Assembly: GCA_965153455.1 (NCBI GenBank)
Contig: OZ234498.1
Span: 16,864,001-16,928,000, forward strand
Origin: Sphagnum compactum
Taxonomy: Eukaryota; Bryophyta; Sphagnopsida; Sphagnales
Direction of reading: 5' to 3'
DNA length: 64,000 nucleotides
The notes under the pieces are model-generated. The model did not search any database. It saw only the letters and a list, made by a program, of their open reading frames with translations, and was not told the origin of the DNA. The position numbers were made by a program, and so were the translations under genes. Every line of letters begins with the position of its first letter. Within the stretch, counting starts at the first letter, position 1. This document shows positions 13,075 to 25,979 of the stretch, in pieces.

Positions 13075-13077
13075 TAA

Positions 13078-13960
13078 GTGTATGTGTTGATGTATGTGAT
13101 GACACTCTAAGACAGCCTCTGGTGAGTTCAATCTGGTCTTCTCTTTTCCAACAAACCTAGCATTACCAATTCAGTAACACTCACAGTGGTGGACCTGAAA
13201 AATGAACGTTATATGTCAGCTCTTGCTTTTCCTACAGTTTCATGGTCAGCTTTACAAATTGTTTAATTGTTTATGCAAGTTGGAAAATTTCACCTCCTAT
13301 ATTAGGGGCTATTGAGTAATAAGGACAATATGCAGGCACAATGTTGTGGTGTGGCCCATGTTTTGCTTTCAATGGGTTGCTGGTAGGCTGAAGTGTCACC
13401 ACACAACTGCCTTAACCCTTTCACAAGATTCACATGCTCAATATACTTTTTCCACCAGCATGATGCAGCTGTCTGTTATGCAAATTACAACCACAAGTAA
13501 TTTAGAATACACATGACAGAATTTGCACAGTCTGTTTTCATTTCACTGAGGTCTGCCCAATGTTTTAGGTTTCAGGTTCTTTAGTTTGATGCAGGCAATT
13601 CCACCCTAGGTCACAATCTATAAAGTTGGTATGCAGGGTCTGGGGGGGTTAGGTAAACAGGGCATTCTTAATTTGAAAATATATAGCCACCTGGTATTAG
13701 TAGGATGCAATGTATGACCTGGGCGATGACTATATTGTGAATGAAGTCCCGGTCATCCACAAGTGTAATCATATTTAAATCATTCTAAGTTTATGGTTTA
13801 CCCACAAGAGTTTGGTTTTAGCTGCAGCACCCAATGCAAATTAATTTAGAAATTTAAGGTTCACCTAGCATTTCAATCCTTAATGAACAATTTCATCCCC
13901 TATTTTAAGCACTTTACAAATAACTCTAATGTAAATAAAGTTTTATACATCATAATCCAT
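13078..13960. other. Non-coding DNA, nothing recognised
   Basis: AT-rich sequence between the MITE and the third copy of the dispersed repeat, with no frames or repeat ends that I can support. Confidence 0.45.
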
Positions 13961-13964
13961 GAAC

Positions 13965-14320
13965 CAGCACTCACCAATGCACTATGACAGATGGATGGTA
14001 GGTGTTCAAAGAACGATCTTATGTTGGGTTCTAGTTCTAGTTCAAATCTATGATAGGTAGCTTAGTTTCTTCTTTTACTACCTCCTTCTAACAATCTGCT
14101 TGCAGGTTTGTTAGTAGGTAGGTAGTAGAGACAGCCTTACCTATGTATAGACTGTAAACCATGTACTGACTATTAGTCTCCAATTTTCCTACCTATCTAA
14201 CTATACATTGGACTCACTTTTAATATCAACGTGAAACCATATATTAACTCAGTTGAGGTTCATCCACATCTGAGTCATAAGTGGCATCCAGTGAATGATG
14301 CACTGGTGGGTGCTGGTTTA
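13965..14320 (+). repeat. Dispersed repeat with inverted ends, copy 3
   Basis: The left end 'aaccagcactcaccaatgca' and right end 'tgcactggtgggtgctggtt' form an imperfect terminal inverted repeat of about 20 bp. The body has the same word order as copy 2, including 'gaggttcatccacatctgag'. The right flank (to about 14,370) shares 'aagtatgcattgacc' with the flank of copy 4, so the true element may be a little longer. Confidence 0.65.
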
Positions 14321-14942
14321 CCATGGCTGAAATGGGTTTGTTGAATAAGTATGCATTGACCAATCTAAAGACTGTCAAGCACTCTTTTCCTAGACAAATG
14401 ATTAAAGGGGAGATTAGGCTAGTGGGTAGGTTAAGTATTCAAATCTCAGAAAGATTGTTAGTTAATCCATGCAGGTTACAAAATACCTTAAGAGGCTCCT
14501 CCTCACTTGCCAACATGGAGCCCTCAAAACGTGCCTGGTTTCCCAACCCATAGAACATAAGGTTACTGGTGAACTCCCACTGGCATCGGTGCTGTTGCAA
14601 CATCACTACCCATAAATTATTGCACGAATGATAAGGTTCCACTTGTGCACAATAAGTTCCAGTTGTGTGGACGTCTTTCTTTCCCACAGTCCCAGCATTG
14701 GTGTTCCTACAGAACAAAGACCCACATGAAAGGAAATTGTTGTAAGGTTGGCTAGTTAACGATCAGATGAATTCTCTAATAGCTCTCAATGCTGCAGACA
14801 ATAATGTAACATGACCATTCATTCATAAAACTAAAAGCTTTGCAAGAGTTGCACACGCGACCATCCAGAGGCTTGCATCAACTCTTATTGAGAATGGCAT
14901 AGGTGTGCTTACATTGAGTTCTACATCATCAAGTATTATGTG

Positions 14943-15260
14943 ACCCAGCATCCACCATTGCACTACCATTGAAAATCAATTATGACTCAGTTGTGGATGA
15001 ACCACAACTATTTAAACTATCTTACATCCACTTCACACAACCTAGGTAACTGCCTACATGTAAGTGGGTATCATAGGTGAGACAGTAGACAATATAGGTA
15101 AGTAACTAGGTGAGGCACTTGGTAGATAGATGTGGATGGTTAGTACATGGCTAACAACCATGGTTAGTCAGGGAGAAAAGAATAATGAAAGAATGTTTCC
15201 AGTTCACATGCCATCCATCCTGCGTGGTGCAGTAATGGGTGAGAGTTCACTCTGCCCATC
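14943..15260 (-). repeat. Dispersed repeat with inverted ends, copy 4 (reverse)
   Basis: Reverse-oriented copy. It begins 'acccagcatccaccattgca', continues with the complement of the shared body word ('tgactcagttgtggatgaac') and ends in 'gcagtaatgggtgagagttc'. Four copies in 15 kb, two of them inverted relative to each other, indicate an active past of this family. Confidence 0.6.
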
Positions 15261-15900
15261 AGGTAGGGTGATTAACAAGTTCACCTCCACTAGAGCAGGC
15301 AAGTAAGCATTGACCCACATAGAAAACAATGGGTTTGGTTCCAGTCCAGCTAGGCTCTGCTTAGTTTTATATAAAAATATACTATATCCCCACATCAATC
15401 ATGGGTAGAAAATAACAAGCCTTTTGTTCCGCCCATGTTGAGATGTATAAGATAAGAGGGACAATGCATAGTTTTATATTGGGTCGTCCTTACTACTGAG
15501 GTATACTCCAGACTTCATAATCCAGTGTAGGTAGTGCAGTGGGCACTGGAGATCATACTTCGTCATTAATGGATCTTGCATGTCAAAAGAGCAACAGAAA
15601 AGTGTATGTAATTGTGTTTCTCGAGCATTGTGCAAGTATATAATAATTCTGGAAGCTGGCCCCAGCCATAATTCCAAACGTTAACCATCCAGAATGGTGA
15701 AGACGCCACACCACTGACAAAACTGGATAATTTAATAACTGATATACGTCTTCCACACCCAGCAAATATCAATAAAAGGAAATAATACATTAGTATTTTG
15801 AACTACTGTATACTAGTATTCTCAACTTCTTCTACCACCACCTCTACTACCCAGGAAAAGCAATTCATAAGGGAGGAAGAAGTTTGTGGGTTTTATTTTG
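15261..15900. other. Non-coding spacer
   Basis: Nothing recognised. Short overlapping open frames on the minus strand show no protein-like pattern. Confidence 0.45.
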
Positions 15901-18360
15901 TGATGAGACTCTGGCCTTTTGTGTTCAACGGAGATAGGGGGAACTTTGCAAGGATAGCAGTCGTAGGCACGGCGGCGGCCAGCCAGGCAACAAATAGAAA
16001 GGATCTTGGGTGTGGCAACGGCAGGGACCTGGCGGCGAAGAGCCTGCGTCTGGGGTATTGGGGGTGTCGTGATCGCCGATGGGTACGCTGCCCTGGTCAC
16101 TCAACACCTCCTAGCCTAATGAACTTTGCCTTCTAGTGTGTTAAGAGGCGAGGCTGTATCAAGGCCAAGTTTCCGTCTGTATTTAATCTCTCCTTTTCCC
16201 GTATTCCTTCCCCTCCTGGTTTCTCTTGCAAATCTCTCGCTCTCATTTCTCGGCCTCTCTTTCTTGTGCTGAAGCTATACAATCACGAGTTTTCTTTTCC
16301 TGTGTCTTTCTTTCATACCGTGTAGAGTTTGCCCTTTTGCTCCAATGAGCTGTATGCAATAAGTCTTGACGTTTTGAAGTCTTAAAGCAAAAAACAACAA
16401 GTAGATATGATTTATTTGGTGTTTGAAGGGTGTAATTCTGGAAGTGTTTGTCGGTTTTGTGTGCCTGAACTTTTTTTTTAAAGTGCCGGAAATTGAGGTC
16501 GATGCTGGAAAGGCTTCGGCAGCGGCCAGAGGTTTGCATGATGGACTGGTGGTGAGGGGAGGGAACAGACTGACCAGAGGTAGGAAAGGGGTGTTTTGTT
16601 AGTATTGTAGATATAGGGCTGGAACGATGGGGTTGTTGCGGATGCCCATGCATACTGGTTGTTGCAGTAAAAGGAGTTGTTGAGAATGGAATGATGGTTT
16701 TTTTGTATAGTTTCTGAGTCCCTACAGAGGCGACGCCTCCTGCGCCGGGGTTGCACTATTTGCTAACTACTGCTGGGTTTTTTTTGTGTGGGGCCGAGTA
16801 GGCAGCTGGAATGAAGTCAGGCTGCAGCGGATGGTTTGTGAAAGCTGTTGTTGCTGTCATCGGCATAGTGTCAAGCCAATACACGAGCTCGAACCTGCTG
16901 TTTTCGTTGCACACCAGAAGTTGTTAGGTGCGTCAGGGTGGATCGTCGATCTTTCCTTAATGTTTGGTTTTGTTTGGTTGCGGAGCTTTGCTGCGAGGAA
17001 TGCCGCTTGGCCCGAGGCTCGGTTATGCATCAGATCCTCTTTCTTGCCTGTCAGAAAGGATTGGGGACCGTTGGGGAATAGGGTGGAACACCTACACGAT
17101 GCTATCCCAGGCTTCGGACCAGGCTTCATTCCCCTCAGCGCGCTCCGCTTTGAGCTACACGGCGACGAAAGCAAATAGACGACAGTCACGTCGTCACTTT
17201 GTGCAGACCTGCTATCGGAGGGAAGGAATCATTCATGTATGACTGCTGTTGTTTCCGCACTTGGTTGGTGGTCTAGCATCCGCTGATGACTCCTTGCGGT
17301 GTAGTCGATAGTGTACGGCTTTTGTCGCGAACTTACATAATCGAGTACTGCGGCATGTAAGCGAAACAACTCACCACCTGCACTTGATTGGTGGTCATAG
17401 TACCGGCCGATTCGTCTGTGCCTGCTTGCATAGTCGACAGTAGCCAGTAGGTTTTGCACGAAGATTTATTGCATTATCAAAGGTAGTATTGGAGCTTGAT
17501 CATTGATGGGCCTGTTCACGAAGCTTCTATAACCTAGAGTCGCAATTCTGTGTTCGATTCGCATAATGACATTTTGTCTTGGAGTCTTAGGCGGATGGGT
17601 GCTGCACCCTGTGATTTGGATTGTACGCTGCAACCCGACTATTATTCATCAAGACACGCCACAGGATTGTTACAGCGCCTGAACGAAAAAAATTCGTACA
17701 GCTTTTCTTCAAGGAACTGAGTAAGTTAAGTGACGCTTGTCTCGCAATCTTCCTGTTGGACGTTGTTCAACTATAGTATGGTTGAGTCTGCATCTACGCT
17801 CTGCAGATTTTAGAGACTGGGGTCATGTTAATATTGGGAGTAGCTTTAGATTTAATCTGTATGTGCACGTGCAGATATTCGAATTCAAGTCTTCACATGT
17901 CGACGTTCAACTGGCAAGATTTGAATCAATTACTGAAATTTGAGCATTAAGTTACCTTTCAATCGAGAATTTACATTTCCCATACACGTTTGAAAGAAAG
18001 TTAGGTTTAAGCGGCTCAGGTTGTTTGTATCAAGCATCCTTGTTTTGTTTTCCGGTCCTTACACGTCACTGGGAAACCAATGTGATGGTCATTATATGTT
18101 CCGGAGCCAGTCGAGTTACAAATTGTGGCGCCGGCTTTGCCCAACCCAATATGGAGAAGCTAGACTGACTACAGTTCGCTTCCGTTTTGTGGGAATGAAC
18201 CTCGACGACATGGGCAAGCCCGCCAACAGGTCCCATAAACTATTTCGATGCGTGAGCGTACGCCATGTACATCTAGTTTCTAATCCCTGTAATTGGTGCA
18301 CCACCGTGTTGTGCAGTTGTGGAGCTAAATCAGGTGCCGTCCACCTTTACGATTAGCAGA
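15900..18360. other. CpG-rich island without identified gene
   Basis: CpG dinucleotides are far more frequent than in the flanking AT-rich DNA (for example 'gcacggcggcggccagccag' and 'taccggccgattcgtctg'). None of the open frames (longest 136 codons, minus strand) resembles a protein; several overlap on both strands, as expected of GC-rich non-coding DNA. This could be a promoter/first-exon region, a non-coding transcript or an unmethylated insertion. Confidence 0.4.
16175..16270 (+). promoter_or_regulatory. Core-promoter-like tract (TATA-like plus pyrimidine patch)
   Basis: 'tatttaatc' is followed by a long CT-rich tract ('ctctccttttcccgtattcc' through 'ctcatttctcggcctctctt'). This resembles a plant core promoter with a Y-patch and pyrimidine-rich leader. 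No start codon with a convincing frame follows, so this is tentative. Confidence 0.25.
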
Positions 18361-21300
18361 CTCTTCAAACCCACTCGGCGTGTAACCTGCGTGGACGAAC
18401 ACTGTATGAACCTAGTTGCTTTGCCCTTAAGATCCGTCAATGAAGCTCTATGAATTCCTAACCTCTGCTGTCAAATTTTGTTGCAGTCAGTCCTACGCGG
18501 TTCACTTACTCATGTGATGAGGCGTCATCACAGATGTGATCAAAGTACTTAGAACCCTTGACAGTGGTATCCATCTAAACTTCATCCAGTTAGAGTATCT
18601 ATGATTTAGACATGTTTCAGTTCTGGTACGAATGAGGCCTCCAATGGATGGTAATCTGATTGTTACGACATCTACAACGAGGTGGCTTTGTCTTTCTCTT
18701 TGTTGCTGTGACCATTAGTTTCTGCGTCATATAGTGCATTCATTAGGTAATACTTATGAGGAACGGTCCTCCTGATAAGAACATGTTTACAGTGAAATGT
18801 CTCTATCTTGTCTATTTCATGTCGAACCAGACTGTTATTTTTATAAGCAAGTCCTAAACGTAGTAATTTATCAGGACGTTGACGTTGAACATATTAAAAG
18901 ACAATTTTCTGTAACAGTAAACACTTGTTGCTTTGCCTTTTCAGATTCTTTTCTCCAACTGCCGTTTCTACAGTTATGTGTGCCGTTGTACAAATGTTGC
19001 ACTCTTTCTATGCATTCATGACATGTAATACTTCAAAACAGAGCTTTTACTTTCAAATGGAGATAATGCAGAAAAGATGCAGTGAGAACAATAACTAATT
19101 CTGCACTGATAGTATTCTTCACTTTAGATATGAAGCCGTTCTATCAAATCCGAACACAATTCTCTGAACTCTTAACAGAGTCGTTTTCATCATTTGAACC
19201 TGACATCAATCAAGGAAAGCTTTATCTCGATAAGCAGCTGTAACAGAATGGTAGTGGAAAGTTCTCTGAACTTGATCATGTTAAACTGGAAAGGGCCATT
19301 TTGAAATGCACTGCTCATCTTCATAATAACTATGATCAGTGGATTTAGAAAGTGCATGTCGTTTTCAGATGAACGCGGTAGTATCGCCAAGGCAAAGTGG
19401 AGCAACTCCATGACTAAATTATCTGTTGGTTTTTCTATCCCTGTAAGCCCTCCACTTTCCAGAAACATTTGTTTTGTGTTATTTATTCAAATCTAACATA
19501 CTCACTACCTTAGCTTACTTTCTAAATTATTAACCAGCTCCTACTTGCTTACAAAACCACCTACCTATGCATGCATTTTGGAATAACATTGACAATAAAT
19601 TACTGTATTGCAAATGCGCAGAAATACAACATTTGCTTGGCACCCTCCTACCTACCCACCAAAGTAATGATGGGTGGCAATGATAGATGAGGATATTGAT
19701 TGTGCATTACATAACTATTTTCATCAATTTCTACAATTGGATGAAAATATATGAAAGAATATATGTAATGGATATTGGATCTATTGGGCCAATCATGATG
19801 AAATGGTTAAATGAGAAAGGACCAAAATTTTGCAATACTCCCATACATGCGTATGATAATATAAACTACGTAAAACAAAACTTTGATAAAAAGAAAATAT
19901 TAAGCTTTTACAATTCTCACATGATCAGTGGGAAATAAAAGAACATCAATGATTTAAAGGGAATGAATAAGGGGTATGCACAAATGGGTGTATGAAAAGA
20001 AAGGTGAGGGAGTAAACTTTCAAAAAAAAACAAAAATACCACTATATCTTGATGATGGTTTAAAAACATAGATAATCAACAAAAGAACTACTGCCACATA
20101 ACTGGCGTTAGCTTTTTGCATAAAAAGCATGTAGGTACTACATTGGCTTGTACACATTGGAAAATGTGAAAAAACAAAAGATGTACAAGGCACAAGAATA
20201 TGTTTCTGTGTAGTTAACCTTAGGTGATGGAAGAATAGATTATTTTTCTTCTTCCCTTTGCGCTGCAGCAGAAAACACCCCGAACAAAACAAAGAAGAGG
20301 AAAGAATGGGTACCTATTTATTTTTTCAATGGCGGTGCTAACTTTCAAAGCTAAGGAAAAAAAAAAAAAAACAATGAGGAGAACAATAAGAAGCTTGGAG
20401 AGAGTTAGAAAGTTTGGAGCATTGAAAACTTCAAGAGAAAAAAAAAAAGAAAAAATGGGGAGTGGGGGCAAGAGGGATGTAACTAGGCTAGAAGGAGGTG
20501 GGGCATAGAGAAAAAAATTCGCTACTTTGAAATTCATTTGTTTTTTCTCGACCAGAAATAAACCTAGCCACCTTAATTAAAAAATCCCAACTGGTGCAAT
20601 TATGGGGTCAGGTACTCTAGTTGTTTGTTCGAATGATGTATTTTAATTCATCTTTCAATGACTACTAGATTGTGGTGTTCTAATCTAGTAATGTATCAGA
20701 AGACTTCTAAAGGTAAAACAGTAAGATAGTAACTATCAAGTAACGCTAGCTTTCAAGTTTTACCACCTTTTACATTATGATGGGCCTATGGTTATAATTA
20801 ACAGAGGATAATCAAGTCCTTGAATGAAGGGCCTATCTATAATATATGATTACCATGAGAGTTGCTACAATGATTTGCAAATAAAAGTGCTTCAACAAAC
20901 TTGTATTTAGAAAATATAATTGCTGAAATATGGGCACTAAATAAGGGAATTGTGAAAGGTTTACTGAGCCAAACTAAACACCAAACCTCCAATATTGAGT
21001 ATTGAATGTTTCCCATTGTTGAGTATTGTAACACTACATATTAAAATAATCAAGATAGGCACCAAACACAACCAGAGACAAGCAAGGACCTCATAAAATA
21101 GGCACATTTCATAGTCAAGTTATATTAACAAATCTCACAAGTATGATTACCCAGGCAAATGCAAACCAAATGTACTTTTATCTTATGGGTTTCAAGATCT
21201 TGTAGTATGTTTGTTTAATGGGAGGAGCTCCTCAAATAAATTCTGTTAGCAACTACAAGAATCACGTAATAATTTTATTTTTAAATATATAATCTATATC

Positions 21301-23200
21301 CTCTTGTTTGTCTATTTTTTTCTTGGGTCAATAGTCCATGCATGGCATTAATCATAATCAACCTTCCATTTTTGCCAATTCAATCTATACACATAAAAAA
21401 GTCCTTAAAAAGTTTTTTGGCAATGTCTTCACAAAATTGCAAAAAGAAATTTGACCAATGATCCAAGTTGAGATAATGTATTCTAACTAAGATATTTAGT
21501 GGAACACCACCTTCTACAAGTCAGATGAAGGTTTATCAACAGAAGAAAATACATTTTCTCATTCTAGAAAAACCTGATGTGCCTTTCAATTTGAAAGGCA
21601 CATCACCACATTAAAAAGCCACAACTTTCTACCCCTTTGCTCAACTCTTCTAAGATGCCAGTTAGAAGCATAGCCTTCTAATGCTATCTATTCGAACACA
21701 AAAAATCCCATCAAAAGTTGAAATAATTGTGGGAGGCTAATGTGTAACTTTTCATTTGGCACATTTGGTAATAGAGTCTTCATGCTTTCATCCAAGGCTT
21801 GTGAGCCAATTAACTAAAAGATTATAATAAATTAATTAAGATACCTTAAGCTAAAATAACATATAATAGTTTAAGGTACAATAATTTATAATAGCTTATA
21901 ATAACATAAAATATAAGTTAGAATATATAAAGTTACTTAAAATAATATAGGGTATATCATAAAGTAGCATAGATAGAATTTTTTAAAAACATATAAATAA
22001 ACCTATTTACTATAGTAAATTATAATAGTGAATTATGTTAACTAGTAATGAAACATAATGTCTACATAGTGATATTATAATGAAATAATTTTTAGCAGGG
22101 TGAAATCAGTAAAATGCAATGAAGTTATTTCACTTTTAAGGTCCCATAGTCATTTAGGTTAGTAAATTTCACTCGACTTTTGTAGTGCTACTTGTTCATG
22201 AGCGAGGAAAAACAATTTAGAAACATGCATCAAGATGACATTTTTATTTTGCCAAGTTTCACTTACTAGATGTAGTTCAATATTATTATTTTATTATACA
22301 TCATGATTATAACAATTTGAAGGTTTTTTACATTCACATGTGTAACAAACAAAATACATGCACAATTTAAAGGCACATAAAGTTTGCATTCCCAATTTTG
22401 AAGATGAAGGCATGGCTTTCATTAATAGGGTTACAAGGTGAAATGGTTTACCCCATTTTCCCCAAATTATCAATAAACCACCACCTAACACAAATCCCCC
22501 AAAAAAAGTCCCAACCCTTCAAATCATAATTTGGAAAGGAAATTTGTTTTTTACTTGGGACCTTGATATCACTTCCAAAAAAATAAATTAAGGAAAATTT
22601 CTTGTAGCCTAAGGAGGGATTGTCCATAGGAATATGTAAATAAAGTGATGATCATCCTTCTTCATTTTGGCTACTTACTAGAAGAAGAAAACAAAGGAAT
22701 ATGGTGATTTTTCCTTTTTTTTCAAACTTCCAGCAATTGAAAACCTTGAATATCATTTCATTTTCAAATTTTTAATTTAAGTTTCGTCTTCCAGTCAAAT
22801 TTTGGCAATATAATAAAGGTTACTTAGAAATGTCTTGACAAGGTTTTGTATTAAAAATGGATTTATATGTCCCAAATGGTTATGTTTCTTGGGAGTTATG
22901 AAATTTCAAAAGCTAAAACCTTTTTTGTACGCACCATTATCGTGGCCTACAACTATCATTGTCATCACATTCACAACACATAACACATTAACACCCTGAG
23001 TGGTACATCACATCCAAACCGTTCCCCTATTTGGGTTAAGGTCCCCCTAAACCAAATAGCACTATAAAATTACTTGGACAATCCACCATGGATGAATCCT
23101 TTGATTCCAAGGTAAAGGGATCATTAGGTCGAGTGCAAATGTGAGCCCCATTATTAGTCACATAAATATGAAATCCTTCAAATCTTCAACCAAAAGTGAG
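18361..23200. other. AT-rich non-coding DNA
   Basis: No gene is recognised. It contains purine-rich A-runs (20,355-20,460), a strongly AT-rich block at about 21,810-22,070 with repeated 'ataatagctta' steps, and a perfect hairpin at 21,575. Confidence 0.5.
21575..21605. repeat. Perfect 15-bp inverted repeat with 1-nt spacer
   Basis: The arm TGATGTGCCTTTCAA, one T, then the exact complement arm. No terminator-like T-run or gene neighbour explains it. It may be a cruciform or the core of a lost foldback element. Confidence 0.85.
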
Positions 23201-23249
23201 ACATCATGGGAGGAAACTTAGATTAATAGGCTATGTGATTGTGGGAACC

Positions 23250-23481
23250 ACGTCTACTGGGTGCACCGAAGGCAAAATCATTTGCCAACCGGTACCTAGT
23301 ACAAGGGCGGTGTCAAACATGCCACGTGCCATTCTCTTGAACACCGGTCACAAACCAACATAATGGCAACTCTTGTGGACTGGCCACACAACATACACCA
23401 TAAACCAACAGGTATAAGGACCAAGGATGGATCAATTTGGCCATCCACACTGGGAAAATGACATGGTGCACGATTACGCAC
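23250..23481 (-). pseudogene. PHD zinc-finger relic
   Basis: One minus-strand frame reads C-x2-C (CMLCGQST), then 'LVCDRCSREWHVACLTPPL', a stop, 'VPVGK', a second stop, and 'FCLRCT'. This is the full C4HC3 order of a PHD finger (CxxC, CDxC, HxxC, FCxxC) with a stop in place of the usual Trp before Phe-Cys. PHD fingers read histone H3 tails and also occur in some plant transposon proteins. I see no intact flanking exon; the upstream minus-strand frame is shifted. Probably a transposon or gene fragment. Confidence 0.65.
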
Positions 23482-24158
23482 ATGGTCTTTCCATGTCTGA
23501 CCATCTCATCCTTCCAACAACAATTTTCCAAAAGGTAGGGCCTTTCGAACATGCAAAATCACACGACCAATGTGGTGGGGCTATCTATTGTAAGTGAACA
23601 TAATCCTTTGGCTCAAACCTACGAACTTGAGGTCGATAACCTCTTCCACAAATCATGGCATATCAAAGGATATCTCAGTATTGAACAATTGCAAGATTCT
23701 CCATAGCCATAGGCATCACACGCCTAAACAAAGTAACGTGTTGCTCATATGTTTGATCCACACTGCAAGATCATCGAGATTAATCATAGTCATAGCATCA
23801 CATCAAATGGAGGTTGGTAGTTCAAGATCTTGATCGAATAACAAAAAATACGGTGAAAAATATGCCAATGAGGCCTACCAACTGAACCTATATCCCATGG
23901 CCAACCATGGTAACTATTAGTCCCAATATTGAGTGTGGCCTTTCTGAAGTTATTACTCATGGATTTGTTACTCATCTGCAAATCAAAAATCTATATTGTG
24001 TTCATCGTAGTATCTTTGATCTATTCTTCATCTTCAACATTATTCATCTGCGGCTTTTGTATTTCACAGTCTTCATCATCCTCCCCCGTATCAGAATTCT
24101 TCACATGAACTCCACTTGTAATCTGTTCCTAATATATTTGCATCTGTTGTTCTTGTTT

Positions 24159-25170
24159 CTAAACTTCAGATTCCATGTACTTATAAGGTTTGAGCTTATT
24201 AACATTGACAAACACAAGGTTAGTTTTAAACTTTTCAATGGTCACTGATAACACAATGTTATTTGACAACACATACAGTACTCTATGTGGTTTAAACCAT
24301 TTCCTAATAAACTTCCCTAGGTGTGATTTATTGCCCTTTGGAAACCACATAACATAATCACCAAAATTAAATTTTTTTTTTGGATTTTTTTGTTAACTCC
24401 ATAATGCTCTATTCCATTGCTAAATTCTTGTAGTTTTTGCAACCTACATTTTAGCTTCCTGCAACTTCTCCAACTCTTTAATTCTGCTAGTTAAAACTTT
24501 CACTTGAGTACTATCTCTTTCATTTCCACCAACAACTGGAACTATGTATTATGTGGGCATCAATGGATGTAATCCATACACTAATTGGTATGGTGTATAC
24601 CCTATTGGTACTTTGTATGCAGTTTTGTATGAAAATAACACTATAAACAAATGTTCGTCCCAATCTATTTTAGTTTCAATAAATAACTTGGTCAACAGTG
24701 TCCCAAGTACCTTGTTAAGAGATTCAGCTTGCCCATTCCCTTGAGGATAATAAGTTGTAGAACTCACATGCTTCAACAAAAAATGATCTATCAAATACTT
24801 GATGACATCATTAATGAAATGAACTCCCTAATCTATGACTATAGTCAAAGGACATTTAAACTTAGTTAATATGCATTCATATAAATTTTTTGTTGTGTCT
24901 GTTGAAGTATTAGTTTTCAATGCTCTTGCTTCCACACACTTGGTAACATAATCTATGGCAACAAGAATATATTGTTCCATGTATATATTCCTATTAACCC
25001 CACAAAATCAAGTCCCCATTTCATAAATGGTTCCACTAAAAAACTTGTCACCAGCTTTGGAAGACTTTGAATTGCCAATCCTCCTATCATTTCACATGCA
25101 TCACCAAATCTGTAGTAATCATGCACGTCTTTGTACATAGTTGGCCACCAATATCCAGCACCCAATATCG
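24159..25170 (-). pseudogene. G1 integrase (zinc-binding, core and C-terminal tail)
   Basis: The zinc-binding region is seen as 'GAGYWWPTMYKDVHDYYR' with a following Cys ('DACEM'). The core begins 'MKWGLDFVG' (first catalytic Asp). The late core reads 'TTYYPQGNGQAESLNKVLGT', holding the catalytic Glu. The tail has 'WFPKGNKSHLGKF' and 'VNVNKLKPYKY', typical of gypsy integrases with a GPF/Y-like module (here diverged). Several stops and frame changes separate the pieces. The enzyme would have inserted the element's cDNA; this copy cannot be active. Confidence 0.85.
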
Positions 25171-25339
25171 TCCTCTATGTTCTTTTAATTGCAAAATGCC
25201 TTTTTGAAGGTCTTTCATGCAATTTTTTCATCATCATTTGTGCTTCTATACTTGTTAAACATCTTCGTAGTTTATTGTCTTGGCCCATTTTGTAGAATTC
25301 CCCATTCTTTAGTGTGAAAGGTTTTGCTCTCTTGACCAA

Positions 25340-25960
25340 TCTCTACTTTTGTTGTACCAATAACGTGCCTTCAATTTGTCCTATTCTCAAAAATTCTTTT
25401 ACATCATTTAGCCATTCACGCTCTATGTAAAACAAACTTGCATCTATTGTTTGATTAGGCACACATGTGGGTTCTGTAATATTTGGTAGCCTTGATAATA
25501 CATCTACAACTACTTGAGTTCTACCTGGCTTATACACTACTATGAAATCATATTCTAGGAACAATAACAACCATCTAGCTATTCTCCTTGAAACCTATGG
25601 TTTGTTGACCAAATAGACCAATGCCATATGATCTACATAAAAAAAAAATTATTGCCCAATAAACAATGTTTGAACTTGTGCAAAGCAAAAACTATTGCTA
25701 AAGCCTCTCTTTCTATTGTGCTATAATTATGTTATGCTCTATTCAAAAGCCTAAAAGCATATACTATTGGTTGATCACTCGTCCCTACTACGTTCTGAGG
25801 CAACATAGCCCCCATAACTAACAAAGATGCATATGTATGAACATGAAATTCCACCTGCCAGTTTGGTGATATCAATATCAATGTTTCAATATACTTCTAT
25901 TTAATCAATTTCCAGGCCTTCTAACATTCTTCTATCCAAAGAAAAGTTTATGTCTTTCCG
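25340..25960 (-). pseudogene. G1 RNase H domain
   Basis: Minus-strand frames read 'YSTIEREALAIVFALHKFKH', 'VDHMALVYLVNKP', then 'RRIARWLLLFLEYDFIVVYK' and 'PGRTQVVVDVLSRLP'. This is the standard C-terminal signature of Ty3/gypsy RNase H (catalytic Glu in IEREALA, final Asp in the DVLSR block). Stops interrupt it at several points. Confidence 0.82.
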
Positions 25961-25979
25961 GTCAATTTAGTGATAAGTG

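Noticed and set aside
16243-16653. 136-codon open frame on the minus strand in the CpG island
   Set aside because: Composition follows the GC/pyrimidine-rich DNA. Other frames overlap it on both strands and no conserved motif is seen.
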